In this document: positions 1-9,008 of the stretch, piece by piece
How positions within the stretch are numbered: position 1 is the first letter of the stretch
Layout of the letters: every line of letters begins with the position of its first letter
From: Lachnoclostridium sp. An196
GTDB lineage: Bacteria > Bacillota > Clostridia > Lachnospirales > Lachnospiraceae
Direction of reading: 5' to 3'
Assembly: GCF_002160135.1 (NCBI RefSeq)
Contig: NZ_NFJZ01000006.1
Location: 62,001-126,000 of the forward strand
Length of the DNA: 64,000 bases
Translations under genes and position numbers: made by a program
Notes under the pieces: model-generated
What the model was told of the DNA's origin: nothing
The model's database searches: none
What the model saw: the letters and a program-made list of their open reading frames with translations, nothing else

Positions 1-1013
1 TCATAATATTCAGCCAGATCCGTAATCACTGTCGTATCCATGCCGTCCAGTGTGCCTCTGAGCTGGGCGTACTCAAATACCATGGCCTCCAGCGGAGTAT
101 TTCCTGTACGTTCTCCGATTCCGAACAAAGAGCAGTTTACACCGGAAGCACCGTAGAGCCATGCCGTGGTAGAATTGCTGACTGCCTTATAAAAATCATT
201 GTGCCCGTGCCACTCGATCAGTTCGGATGGAAAACCTGCATGTACCTGGATTCCGTAGATAATACCAGGCACGGATCTGGGAATCACCGCTCCCGGATAG
301 TTCACGCCGTATCCCATAGTATCGCAGCACCGTACCTTAATCGGTATCTGGTAAAAATCCATCAGTTTTCTAAGTTCCAGGCAGAACGGAATCACATATC
401 CGTAAATATCCGCTCTGGTGATATCTTCCAGATGGCACCTGGGACTTACGCCGATCTCCAGACAGTCTCTGATAATGTCCAGGTAATGCTGCATGGCTTC
501 ACGGCGCGTCATCTTCATTTTATAAAATATATGATAATCGGAACAACTGACCAGAATACCTGTTTCTTTCAGGCCCAGATCCCTGACCAGCTTAAAATCC
601 TCATGATTGGCACGGATCCAACTCGTAACCTCAGGAAACTTATATCCACGTTCCAGACACTTATACACCGCGTCTCTGTCCTTCTTGCTGTACAGAAAAA
701 ACTCTGACTGGCGCACGATCCCTCTCGGTCCGCCAAGTTTATGCAGATAATCAAAAATCGTTACGATCTGGTCTGTAGTGTAAGGCGTCCTGGACTGTTG
801 TCCGTCCCTGAACGTAGTATCCGTGATCCAGATTTCATCCGGCATATGATGCGGCACAATACGGTCGTTGAATGCGATTTTCGGAACTTCCGTATAGGGA
901 AACAGATTCCGGAACGTATTCGGATATTCCACATCCACCAGCGGATACATATGTTCTTCCAGTTGAAGCAGGTTGGTATGTCTGTCAAAATGAACGGCTC
1001 TGTTATGATCCAT
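1..1013 (-). CDS. Re-citrate synthase / 2-isopropylmalate synthase family protein (3' end beyond window)
   Basis: The reading frame begins at ATG 1013 behind an AAAGGAG ribosome binding site and runs off the left edge, so the C-terminus is not seen. The translation carries the DRE-TIM metallolyase motif DTTFRDGQQSR and the metal-binding HGHNDF, which define the HMGL-like family of acyl-CoA/oxo-acid condensing enzymes (isopropylmalate, homocitrate, Re-citrate synthases). The long N-terminal extension before the DTTFRDGQ motif (about 60 residues) resembles the clostridial Re-citrate synthase type better than LeuA. A reaction of acetyl-CoA with oxaloacetate is therefore my preferred guess. Isopropylmalate synthase remains possible because the regulatory C-terminus is outside the window. 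It has its own promoter and a palindromic operator-like site. Confidence 0.7.
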   Translation of the reverse strand, partial: MDHNRAVHFDRHTNLLQLEEHMYPLVDVEYPNTFRNLFPYTEVPKIAFNDRIVPHHMPDEIWITDTTFRDGQQSRTPYTTDQIVTIFDYLHKLGGPRGIVRQSEFFLYSKKDRDAVYKCLERGYKFPEVTSWIRANHEDFKLVRDLGLKETGILVSCSDYHIFYKMKMTRREAMQHYLDIIRDCLEIGVSPRCHLEDITRADIYGYVIPFCLELRKLMDFYQIPIKVRCCDTMGYGVNYPGAVIPRSVPGIIYGIQVHAGFPSELIEWHGHNDFYKAVSNSTTAWLYGASGVNCSLFGIGERTGNTPLEAMVFEYAQLRGTLDGMDTTVITDLAEYY

Positions 1014-1034
1014 GGTCTTCTCTCCTTTGTATTC

Positions 1035-1085
1035 TTGTATACAATCTTAATGTAACCATTGTATCATGTTTCCTATGGTTGTCAA
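1035..1085 (-). promoter_or_regulatory. Promoter and palindromic operator of the Re-citrate-synthase-like gene
   Basis: On the minus strand TTGACA (1085-1080) and TACAAT (1063-1058) are separated by 16 bases. The perfect 10-bp palindrome TTGTATACAA at 1035-1044 sits just after the predicted start of transcription, where a repressor would block. The sequence resembles GntR-type operators (inference). The -35 box overlaps the last codons of the upstream peptidase gene. Confidence 0.6.
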
Positions 1086-2779
1086 TCGGTTTTTCCGCTG
1101 ATTGCCTGAAAACCCCCATACAGATCCAGAATCCCATATCCCCAGATCCGGTTAGGATACTCAAATACAGACGGTCTGTCGGCCCCTCTCACCAGATATC
1201 TTTGAATTGTGACGCTGTCCATGGTAGGTACGTTTCCTCTGACAATCCCCCACTCCATCATCAGCGCACAGGCTCCGGCTCCCAGGGCAGCCGCAGCGCT
1301 GGTACCGGTCAGCATCGCCGCATTGCCGAGCCGATCCACTGCAGAGACTTCCTCGGCCGGCGCTGCCAGATCAGGTTTCTGACGCTCATACCTGTTAAGG
1401 CCTCTTCCTGAATCCAGCCAGATGCTGCCTGATTTCGCGTCATAACCCGCAAAAGTGATAATCCCCTCCGCATTAGCAGGCTCCGTTATTGTGGTATCCG
1501 GAGAAGACCGCAGAAAATAGGTCTCGTCAGTGATAAATCCCGTGACCGGAAGCCAGATATGAAAACTGCTGTCCAGAGCGCCCCGGGCGTACACCCGGAT
1601 TCTCCAGATACCGGGAGTAGGATCCCGGAAAACCAGCAGCAGCCGCTCGTCTCCGGAAATCACTTCTGTCAGTTCGTATTGAATATCCAGAATTGTCTTC
1701 TCAAAAACAAACTCATATCTCTGACGCTCCAAAGGCCTCGCAAAGATCCTGGGAATCCGCTCTCCTGCCGGTGAGGTCACCTCCACCGAAAATAGTCCAG
1801 GTGTATTTCCCCAGAGATTCATCTGGAAACCCTTTTCTCCCTCCCCAACACGCAGTTCTACATCCAGATATCCGGTAGTTCCCGGAATTACTCCAAAAAA
1901 ATGATGCCCCCGGTTCCCCTCATTTCCTGCCGCCACTGCAATCGCTCTGCCTGCCCTTCTGGCAAATTCATTCAAATACAATCCCAAAGGCGTGGCACCT
2001 GTATGTCCTCCCGAATTGCTCCCCAGCGCCAGGCAGATAACCAGAGGCATCCCCAGTTCCAACGCCAGCATATCCAGATACCGGACCGCCAGCATCATAT
2101 CCGCTTCTTCATATGCAACCGCATCCAGAGGAATCTGCTGCAGGCGGCGAATCGAGGCTTTTGCAGGCTTCAGTTTTACAAACGCGATGGATGTTTCCGG
2201 AGCAGCGCCGATGAAGTTCAAATCTTCCAGCAAAGATCCTGCTGCAATGGATACGACTTTTGTTCCATGTCCATTATCATCCTCACCCGGCAGATTTTGC
2301 TCTCCTTCCTGAAGCATCCGATCAATCTCTTCTCCAGAATAAGCGGTCCCATAATGCATATCTCCCGGAGGCGTACCGCTCTGATCCGTCTGATCCCAAA
2401 GGCCGATGACCCGGGTGCTTCCGTCCGGATTCCGAAAAGCCGCATTCTCCAACGCGATTCCCGAATCCAGAAATCCAAGAAGAACCCCCCGCCCCCGAAG
2501 CTGCAGCGCCGGCTGATTTTGAATGGTAAGAATTCTGGTCTCCTCCAGACTTTCTGTGTCCATCTGAGTATGACAGTACGTGACTGCATAATCGCCAATC
2601 AGCATCCCCGACGGATTGCGGACCACTTCTTCCCGGTTCATATAGAATATCATCAGCCCGTCTGTCACATATTGCCCGCATATTCCAAGACGTTCCGCTT
2701 CTCTTAAAGCTGTCTGTGCGTCCACCTTCCAAATATAATCAATATAATCGTCGGACAGAATCTCTTCCCTGCATCCCAT
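1082..2779 (-). CDS. S8 family (subtilisin-like, Csp-type) serine peptidase
   Basis: A 565-residue protein with the full subtilase triad: Asp in LDSGI (about residue 105), His in NGHGT (about 171) and Ser in GTSAA (about 494). The distance of more than 300 residues between His and Ser indicates an inserted jelly-roll-like domain, as in the clostridial Csp germination proteases, and the N-terminal ~90 residues fit a short prodomain. No signal peptide is visible, which also fits Csp-type cytoplasmic/spore proteins. All three catalytic residues are kept, unlike the pseudoproteases CspA and CspC of Clostridioides difficile. Substrate unknown; a role in processing the spore cortex hydrolase SleC is a family-based guess. 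RBS CGGAGG precedes the ATG. Confidence 0.85.
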   Translation of the reverse strand: MGCREEILSDDYIDYIWKVDAQTALREAERLGICGQYVTDGLMIFYMNREEVVRNPSGMLIGDYAVTYCHTQMDTESLEETRILTIQNQPALQLRGRGVLLGFLDSGIALENAAFRNPDGSTRVIGLWDQTDQSGTPPGDMHYGTAYSGEEIDRMLQEGEQNLPGEDDNGHGTKVVSIAAGSLLEDLNFIGAAPETSIAFVKLKPAKASIRRLQQIPLDAVAYEEADMMLAVRYLDMLALELGMPLVICLALGSNSGGHTGATPLGLYLNEFARRAGRAIAVAAGNEGNRGHHFFGVIPGTTGYLDVELRVGEGEKGFQMNLWGNTPGLFSVEVTSPAGERIPRIFARPLERQRYEFVFEKTILDIQYELTEVISGDERLLLVFRDPTPGIWRIRVYARGALDSSFHIWLPVTGFITDETYFLRSSPDTTITEPANAEGIITFAGYDAKSGSIWLDSGRGLNRYERQKPDLAAPAEEVSAVDRLGNAAMLTGTSAAAALGAGACALMMEWGIVRGNVPTMDSVTIQRYLVRGADRPSVFEYPNRIWGYGILDLYGGFQAISGKTD

Positions 2780-2817
2780 CTGTGAATCCTCCGGCTCATT
2801 CCATTCATCTTACCATA

Positions 2818-2854
2818 TGAAAAAAGCGCTTCTGCTGACACACAGAAGCGCTTT
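2818..2854 (-). terminator. Rho-independent terminator of the ABC exporter operon
   Basis: A perfect 12-bp stem (AAAGCGCTTCTG / CAGAAGCGCTTT, 2823-2834 and 2843-2854) with an 8-base loop is followed on the minus strand by a run of T. It lies directly after the stop of the second ABC gene. Confidence 0.85.
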
Positions 2855-2874
2855 GATACAGATTGTCTCCGCCC

Positions 2875-4779
2875 TTACTCCAGCTCGAACGCGCCGGTAT
2901 AAAGCTGATAATATTTTCCTTTTTGAGCGATCAGCTCTTCGTGGCTTCCACGCTCGATGATCCGGCCTTGTTCCAGTACCATGATCACATCCGAGTTCTG
3001 CACTGTAGAAAGGCGATGCGCAATCACAAATACTGTACGTCCCTTCATAAGAGCGTCCATGCCTTTCTGTACGATCGCCTCAGTACGGGTATCGATGGAA
3101 GAGGTAGCCTCATCCATGATCATAACTGGAGGATCTGCCACCGCTGCTCTCGCGATCGCGATAAGCTGACGCTGCCCCTGTGACAGGTTGGATCCGTTTG
3201 CCGCGATCAGAGTGTCATATCCGTTGGGCAGTCTGGTGATAAAATCGTCGGCTCCCGCCAGTTTTGCCGCCTCAATGCACTCATCATCCGTGGCGTCCAG
3301 TTTGCCATAGCGGATATTGTCCATAACCGTTCCGCTGAAAAGCACCGTATCCTGCAGAATAATACCAAGAGAACGACGCAGGTCGGCTTTCTTGATCTTA
3401 TTGATATTGATGCCGTCATAACGGATTTTTCCGTCTGCGATATCGTAAAAACGGTTGATCAGGTTGGTGATCGTTGTTTTGCCCGCGCCGGTAGCTCCTA
3501 CAAACGCCACCTTCTGGCCCGGCTCCGCGTAAAGCGTAATATTATGCAGAACCGTCTTTTTGCCGTCATAGCTGAAGTCCACATCGTACATGCGCACATC
3601 TCCGGCCAGCTTTGTATAAGTAACCGTGCCCTCTGCCTTGTGCGGATGTTTCCATGCCCACATACCGGTACGTTCCTGGCACTCCACAATCTCGCCGTTC
3701 TCTTCTTTTGCGTTAACCAGCGTCACGTAGCCGTCATCTGCTTCCGGCTGCTCGTCAATCAGATTAAAGATACGCTGCGCGCCGGCCAGACCCATAACAA
3801 CCGCGTTGACCTGATTGGACACCTGGCCGATATTTCCGCTGAACTGTCTGGTCATGTTAAGGAAAGGCACTGTAATACTGATACTAAGAGCCATCCCGGA
3901 CAAACTCAGATTCGGCACATGAAAATACAGCAGGGCGCCTCCCACCAGAGCCACTATCACATAGAGGATATTTCCGATATTCGCCAGAATCGGCATCAGC
4001 GTGTTGGCGTACTTGTTTGCACGCTCCGCCACATGGAACAGTTCTTCATTAATGCGGTCGAAATCCTCTTTCGTCTGCTCTTCATGACAGAATACTTTTA
4101 CGACTTTCTGGCCGTTCATGAGCTCTTCGACAAAACCTTCCGTCTTTCCCATCTGTTCCTGCTGGCGGATAAAATACCTCGCGGAACCGCCGCCGATTTT
4201 TTTCGTCACAAGCGTCATGAGTCCGATTCCGACAATCACTACCAGAAACAGCCAGACACTGTAATAAAGCATGATACACACTACTGTAGTTACAGAAACC
4301 AGAGAGATCAGAAGCTGCGGTATACTCTGAGAAATCAGCTGTCTCAGGGTATCAATATCGTTGGTATAATAGCTCATGATATCGCCGTGGTTATGCGTGT
4401 CAAAATATTTAATAGGCAGATCCTGCATGCCGTTGAACATCTTCTCACGCAATTTCATCAGAGATCCCTGCGTAATCACCGCCATAGTTCTGGTATAAGT
4501 AAATCCCGCGATCAAAGACAGCACATAAAAGAAAGCCAGCAATTTCACCAGCCCGAACACCTGTCCGGAAACAGATGCCCAATCCCTGGTCTGCCAGGTC
4601 TGCTCCACGATAGAAATAACATTCTGCTGGAATATTGCCGGCAGAGAGCTGATCAGTGCGTTAAGCAGAATACAGACAATAACCAGAGGCAGCATCACCG
4701 GATAAAACTCAAATAACAATTTTATCAGACGCACAGCAGTGCCTTTTCTCGTTGCAGTCGGTTTACTCATTCTGATCAC
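2875..4779 (-). CDS. ABC exporter half-transporter, canonical ATPase subunit
   Basis: A 634-residue protein with an N-terminal six-helix ABC type-1 membrane domain (about residues 20-330) and a C-terminal ATPase domain. Walker A GATGAGKTT, Walker B MIMDEATSS with the catalytic Glu, and the switch His in IAHRLS are all canonical, while the signature is LSQGQ instead of LSGGQ. An unusual insert of about 40 residues lies between the membrane domain and the ATPase core. Its start overlaps the end of the upstream half-transporter by 17 bases, so the two are co-translated and surely form a heterodimer of the BmrCD/TM287-288 type. Substrate (drug, lipid or peptide) cannot be told. Confidence 0.9.
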   Translation of the reverse strand: MIRMSKPTATRKGTAVRLIKLLFEFYPVMLPLVIVCILLNALISSLPAIFQQNVISIVEQTWQTRDWASVSGQVFGLVKLLAFFYVLSLIAGFTYTRTMAVITQGSLMKLREKMFNGMQDLPIKYFDTHNHGDIMSYYTNDIDTLRQLISQSIPQLLISLVSVTTVVCIMLYYSVWLFLVVIVGIGLMTLVTKKIGGGSARYFIRQQEQMGKTEGFVEELMNGQKVVKVFCHEEQTKEDFDRINEELFHVAERANKYANTLMPILANIGNILYVIVALVGGALLYFHVPNLSLSGMALSISITVPFLNMTRQFSGNIGQVSNQVNAVVMGLAGAQRIFNLIDEQPEADDGYVTLVNAKEENGEIVECQERTGMWAWKHPHKAEGTVTYTKLAGDVRMYDVDFSYDGKKTVLHNITLYAEPGQKVAFVGATGAGKTTITNLINRFYDIADGKIRYDGININKIKKADLRRSLGIILQDTVLFSGTVMDNIRYGKLDATDDECIEAAKLAGADDFITRLPNGYDTLIAANGSNLSQGQRQLIAIARAAVADPPVMIMDEATSSIDTRTEAIVQKGMDALMKGRTVFVIAHRLSTVQNSDVIMVLEQGRIIERGSHEELIAQKGKYYQLYTGAFELE

Positions 4780-6505
4780 CTGCCTTATTCTGCGAAGTAT
4801 ATACTTCGCGGTAAATACTGCTGGTCTTCAGCAGTTCTTCATGAGTTCCAATGTTCTGGATCGTGCCGCCATCCATGACGATAATCCGGTCCGCATCCTG
4901 TACGGAAGCAACCCTCTGCGCAATAATGATCTTTGTGGTCTCGGGAATATATTCCGCAAACGCCTTACGGATCAGCGCGTCGGTTTTGGTATCCACCGCG
5001 CTGGTGGAATCGTCCAGGATCAGGATCTTCGGTTTTTTCAAAAGGGCGCGGGCAATGCACAGACGCTGCTTCTGTCCGCCGGATACATTAGATCCTCCCT
5101 GTTCGATATAAGTATCGTATTTATCCGGGAAACGCTGGATAAACTCATCGGCCTGCGCCAAACGGCACGCTTCCTCGATCTCTTCATCTGTAGCGTTCTG
5201 GTTCCCCCAGCGCAGGTTTTCTTTGATGGTACCGGAAAACAATACATTTTTCTGAAGCACTACTGACACCTGATTCCTCAGGGATTCAAGATCGTACTGT
5301 CTCACATCAATACCGCCTACCTTCACACTTCCTTCCGTAACATCATACAGACGGGAAATCAGCTGGATCAGCGAGGATTTGGATGATCCGGTTCCTCCGA
5401 TAATACCAATGGTTTCACCGGAACGAATATGCAGGTCGATATTGGCAAGCGCCATCTTTTTTGCCTGCTTAGAATACTTAAAATTCACATGATCAAAGTC
5501 AACAGAGCCGTCCGGCACTTCATACACCGGATCCGCCGGATTGTGCAGAGCAGTTTCCTCTGTCAACACCTCCACGATACGTCTCGCGGACTCCACAGCC
5601 ATTGTCACCATAACAAACACCATGGAGAACATCATCAGACTTGAAAGAATCTGGAAATTGTAAACCAGCATGGCTGAAAACTGTCCCACATCAAGATCCA
5701 TGCCGCCGCTGGAAATGATGGTATAAGACCCTGCCGTAAGCACGAAAATCATGACTGAATACAGGCAAAACTGCATCAGAGGATTATTGAACGCCAGAAT
5801 CTTTTCGGCGCGTGTGAAATCATTGCAAACATCCTCTGCCGCACGCCCGAATTTTTCTTTTTCGTATTCTTCGCGCACATAGGATTTTACCACTCTCATG
5901 CCTTTTACATTTTCCTGTATTGATTCATTCAGGGCGTCGTATTTCTTAAATACCTTTTTAAACAACGGCATCGCATGGCTGATCACCATAAAAAGACCGA
6001 ATCCAAGCACCGGAATCGTAAGAAGGAAGACCAGCGCCAGACGGCCGCCCATGTACAAAGCCATCACAAAAGAAAAAATGATCATCAGAGGACTCCGGAA
6101 AGCCAGACGGATCAGCATCATGTATGCCAGCTGCACATTTGTCACATCTGTGGTCATTCTGGTCACCAGAGACGAAGTGGAAAATTTATCAATGTTTTCA
6201 AAGGAATATGTCTGAATCCGGTAGAACATATCCTTTCTCAGGTTCTTGGCAAAACCGCAGGATGCCGTCGCGCAGTTAGCTCCGGCTCCGGCTCCGAACG
6301 CCAGGGAAAGTACTGCCAGCACTACCAGTATCAGGCCATATTGACCGATCACTCCCAGACCTGCCCCGGCCTTGATCTGGTTCACAAGCTGAGCCACCAC
6401 GAACGGTATGATACATTCCATGACGACTTCCAGACCCACCAACACCGGAGCGAGGATCGAAGGACGTTTGTACTCCCGGATCGACTTCATCAGTATTCTT
6501 ATCAT
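4763..6505 (-). CDS. ABC exporter half-transporter, degenerate ATPase subunit
   Basis: A 580-residue partner of the next gene: six-helix membrane domain followed by an ATPase domain. The ATPase has Walker A GGTGSSKSS (third conserved Gly replaced by Ser), Walker B LILDDSTS (catalytic Glu replaced by Asp) and Gln in place of the switch His (IAQRVAS), but a near-normal signature VSGGQ. With the LSQGQ of its partner this makes one active and one non-hydrolysing composite ATP site, the pattern known for asymmetric heterodimeric exporters. First gene of a two-gene operon; RBS AAAGGAG precedes ATG 6505. Confidence 0.9.
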   Translation of the reverse strand: MIRILMKSIREYKRPSILAPVLVGLEVVMECIIPFVVAQLVNQIKAGAGLGVIGQYGLILVVLAVLSLAFGAGAGANCATASCGFAKNLRKDMFYRIQTYSFENIDKFSTSSLVTRMTTDVTNVQLAYMMLIRLAFRSPLMIIFSFVMALYMGGRLALVFLLTIPVLGFGLFMVISHAMPLFKKVFKKYDALNESIQENVKGMRVVKSYVREEYEKEKFGRAAEDVCNDFTRAEKILAFNNPLMQFCLYSVMIFVLTAGSYTIISSGGMDLDVGQFSAMLVYNFQILSSLMMFSMVFVMVTMAVESARRIVEVLTEETALHNPADPVYEVPDGSVDFDHVNFKYSKQAKKMALANIDLHIRSGETIGIIGGTGSSKSSLIQLISRLYDVTEGSVKVGGIDVRQYDLESLRNQVSVVLQKNVLFSGTIKENLRWGNQNATDEEIEEACRLAQADEFIQRFPDKYDTYIEQGGSNVSGGQKQRLCIARALLKKPKILILDDSTSAVDTKTDALIRKAFAEYIPETTKIIIAQRVASVQDADRIIVMDGGTIQNIGTHEELLKTSSIYREVYTSQNKAGDQNE

Positions 6506-6548
6506 CGTTCCCCATTTCTCCTTTCAAATATTTCTGTTTATCAGTATG

Positions 6549-6580
6549 AAACGAGAGAAAAGTTTCCTTTTCTCCCGTTT
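6549..6580 (-). repeat. Inverted repeat in the leader of the ABC exporter operon
   Basis: A 14-bp stem with one mismatch (AAACGaGAGAAAAG / CTTTTCTCcCGTTT; loop TTTC) lies between the promoter and the start codon. It could be an operator or an mRNA structure; no T-run follows, so it is not a normal terminator. Confidence 0.5.
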
Positions 6581-6591
6581 GTCTCAAACAT

Positions 6592-6620
6592 ATTTTATAC
6601 AGAAAAAAAATGATTGTCAA
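6592..6620 (-). promoter_or_regulatory. Promoter of the ABC exporter operon
   Basis: TTGACA (6620-6615) and TAAAAT (6597-6592) on the minus strand, 17 bases apart, about 90 bases upstream of the first ABC start codon. Confidence 0.75.
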
Positions 6621-6628
6621 GAAAGATT

Positions 6629-7666
6629 TTACTTGTTCTCCCAGGACTTCCCGATGACGTATCCTTCTTCTTTCAGCATGTCTCCCAGGGCATAAACCTT
6701 ATCCTCTTTACAGTCCCCGTATATGGTCAGGCTGTCCAGGGTACTGTCTATAAACTGCATGTCTTCCGCCGTAAGTTCGATCTCTGCCGCGCGGATGTTT
6801 TCTTTGACAAACCGCATCTCATACATACCCGGTATCGGGACGAGCCTGTCGTATTTGTGCATCAGGTAAGCAAGGGCGATCTGGGAGTACGTAGCGTTCT
6901 TCTCAGACGCAAGCTTGTCGATCATGGTCAGGACCGGCTGATTTCTCTTCAGGTTCTCATCTGTAAACCAGGTAGAAGTACGGTGGATATCATCGTTCTT
7001 ATACGTCATGCCCGGTTTGAACTGCCCGCTGAGAAATCCCGAAGCCAGAGGCATATACGGCGTGAATCCTATGCCGTGCTTTGCGCAGGCCTCCAGCGTG
7101 CCGTCCGTAAGCGGAGACCTTTCCATCATGGAAAATTCGTTCTGGATGACGCTGACCGGCGCGATCGCGTTGCCCCGTTCGATCTGATCGGCGTCCGCCC
7201 TGGACATGGCCCAGCTGCGGATCTTTCCTTTCTTAATAAAACTGGACATGGCCTCCGCGGTTTCCTCGATAGGGACGCCCTCCGGAATCCGGTGGCACAT
7301 ATAAATATCCACCACATCCGTATCCAGGCGTCTGAGAGAAGCGTCCAGACGCTTTTCGATCTGGTCGGCAAGAGAAGCGTCCGGATCGTTGAGCGGGTCT
7401 TTCTCCGGATTAAATTTGGTAAGGATTACCACCTCTGCGCGGATCGGTTTTAACGCTTCGCCCACCAGTATTTCATTGTGGCCGTTCCCATAGGCGTCCG
7501 CCGTATCGTAGAGCGTTACGCCCAGTTCATGCGCCGTACGCATCATTTTTATACATTCTTCCCGCGGGGCCGGATCGCCGTGGGCATGCGAAAACCCCAT
7601 GCACCCCATCCCGATGGCGCCGACTTCGATTGTACCAAGCATTCTTTTTTTCATAACAGCCTCCAT
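6629..7666 (-). CDS. Aldo/keto reductase
   Basis: A 345-residue protein of the aldo/keto reductase fold that would reduce an aldehyde or ketone with NAD(P)H. The catalytic tetrad is visible: Asp and Tyr in DTADAYGNG (about residues 55-60), Lys in VILTKF and His in YMCHR. The length is normal for the family and the N-terminal MLGTIEVGAIGMGCMGFS is typical. It follows the UroD-family gene by 27 bases on the same strand and is probably co-transcribed with it. Substrate unknown; a link to the UroD-family reaction is inference from position only. Confidence 0.9.
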   Translation of the reverse strand: MEAVMKKRMLGTIEVGAIGMGCMGFSHAHGDPAPREECIKMMRTAHELGVTLYDTADAYGNGHNEILVGEALKPIRAEVVILTKFNPEKDPLNDPDASLADQIEKRLDASLRRLDTDVVDIYMCHRIPEGVPIEETAEAMSSFIKKGKIRSWAMSRADADQIERGNAIAPVSVIQNEFSMMERSPLTDGTLEACAKHGIGFTPYMPLASGFLSGQFKPGMTYKNDDIHRTSTWFTDENLKRNQPVLTMIDKLASEKNATYSQIALAYLMHKYDRLVPIPGMYEMRFVKENIRAAEIELTAEDMQFIDSTLDSLTIYGDCKEDKVYALGDMLKEEGYVIGKSWENK

Positions 7667-7693
7667 TCCGCCGTCTGACAGACGGCATCAGTC

Positions 7694-8833
7694 TCAACAA
7701 GGATAATCCATTGCAGCCTGGATCATAGCGTTGACGTTTTCAGGTTTTGCATTCATCGGGCTGTCGCAGCCGGAACTGATGATCAGCCCTGTTTTTGACC
7801 CGCAGTCATCGATCAGGCTGGTGACATAATCATAGACCTGGGTATCTGTCCCAAACGCGAGCATGTTGGAAGGAACGTCCCCCATCATGGCCATATGATC
7901 GCCCAGAATATTTCTTGCCCGCCGCATATCCGTGCTGCCGTCCAGCATCAGCAGGCAGCTTCTCGGAGGAAGCTCCAGAAGCGTCTCGATCTCGCTGTCC
8001 CAGCAGGAGTCAAAATGGAGTATCGGAAGGATGCCCCTTTCCAGAGTCGCCTCGATAAATTTACGGACATAAGGCCATACAAATTCCATCCACGTATCAT
8101 GGCTCAACATGGCGGGAGCCCCTCTCCATCCGCCTATCCAGCAGCTGGAAGGCTTCGCGCCGGCCGCCGCCATGCTGTCCAGGGAACCGGTATAGGTCCG
8201 GTAAAGATAATCAAACGCAGAATCCATGGCTTTCTTCACCAGCTCAGGCTCATCCATGATATCCATAAAGAAATCCACCAGTCCTCTGGCCCCGGCGAAC
8301 CCTTCGATCGGGCTTGCCGCGTCAGGGCCTTCCTTCATGATGGGGACTCCTGCCTCCCTGCGGATCCGTTCATAGGTCTTCGGGACAGAGTCAAGAAACG
8401 GCTTTATCTTTTCCGCATAATTTCCAAGATATTTTTTAAAATATTCCTCACGCCACGCGCCGTATCCCATTTTAATGATGCGTTCGTAGTCCTCCATCTG
8501 CATATTATTGTGTTCCACCACCTGCCAGAGTTCGTTGTCCGGCAGTTCCTCTCCCGGCGTCCTGATCTCGGACAGCCAGAGATTCGCGAGCACAGGCGGA
8601 TATATCGTAGGTGAATGGATCGCGTCGATTGCGGGATGCTCGTTCAGAAAATGGATACACACATCCGTGGCCCTGTCAAAATCATGGACAAATTCATTGA
8701 TCGATATGCCTTCCATGGCCGCCATACAGGCAGGGCCGCTGTAATGGAACGGGATCTTATCAACAGGTTTCATACTGACCGCGTTCATGGTTCTTTCCAG
8801 ACGCTTCTCATAGGTCGTTTCAAATTTTGCCAT
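7694..8833 (-). CDS. Uroporphyrinogen decarboxylase family protein (MtaA-like methyltransferase candidate)
   Basis: A 379-residue protein of the UroD fold. In anaerobes this branch is mostly not haem biosynthesis but corrinoid:cofactor methyltransferases (MtaA/MtbA/CmuA relatives), which bind zinc with a His and Cys residues. Here ILHFDSC (about residue 265) and SSGCDSP (about 355) are candidates for those ligands. There are no haem genes nearby. The neighbours are a PucR regulator upstream on the same strand and a divergent G3E metallo-GTPase, a setting reminiscent of inducible demethylation loci, but no corrinoid protein or substrate methyltransferase is in the window. Function therefore open. 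Confidence 0.8.
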   Translation of the reverse strand: MAKFETTYEKRLERTMNAVSMKPVDKIPFHYSGPACMAAMEGISINEFVHDFDRATDVCIHFLNEHPAIDAIHSPTIYPPVLANLWLSEIRTPGEELPDNELWQVVEHNNMQMEDYERIIKMGYGAWREEYFKKYLGNYAEKIKPFLDSVPKTYERIRREAGVPIMKEGPDAASPIEGFAGARGLVDFFMDIMDEPELVKKAMDSAFDYLYRTYTGSLDSMAAAGAKPSSCWIGGWRGAPAMLSHDTWMEFVWPYVRKFIEATLERGILPILHFDSCWDSEIETLLELPPRSCLLMLDGSTDMRRARNILGDHMAMMGDVPSNMLAFGTDTQVYDYVTSLIDDCGSKTGLIISSGCDSPMNAKPENVNAMIQAAMDYPC

Positions 8834-8869
8834 AATAGCCCTCCTTTGATCGGTGCCGCCCAGGTCATG

Positions 8870-8919
8870 ATATTAAAAATAACATCATAACCAGGCCTTT
8901 TCCCTCTTGGTTATGATGT
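8870..8919 (-). terminator. Terminator-like hairpin downstream of the PucR gene
   Basis: A perfect 12-bp stem ACATCATAACCA / TGGTTATGATGT (8882-8893, 8908-8919), followed on the minus strand by a T-rich stretch. It lies between pucR and the uroD-family gene, so the latter probably needs its own promoter or readthrough. Confidence 0.65.
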
Positions 8920-8989
8920 CATCATAGAGCAAAACTGCAGCGATTCCTATGGCTGCATATGAAAAACGAAAGTTGTCAGAAAAATTCTT

Positions 8990-9008
8990 TTTGTCACAAA
9001 GTGACAAA
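8990..9008. promoter_or_regulatory. Palindromic operator candidate next to the PucR stop codon
   Basis: TTTGTCAC-aaa-GTGACAAA is a perfect 8-bp inverted repeat with a 3-base centre. It lies just after the pucR stop and about 160 bases upstream of the UroD-family start, a suitable place for a regulator (perhaps PucR itself) to act on that gene. No clear -10/-35 pair could be fixed next to it. Confidence 0.45.

Noticed and set aside
3544-4716. Plus-strand open frame of 390 codons
   Set aside because: Antisense to the ABC exporter subunit; no recognisable protein features.
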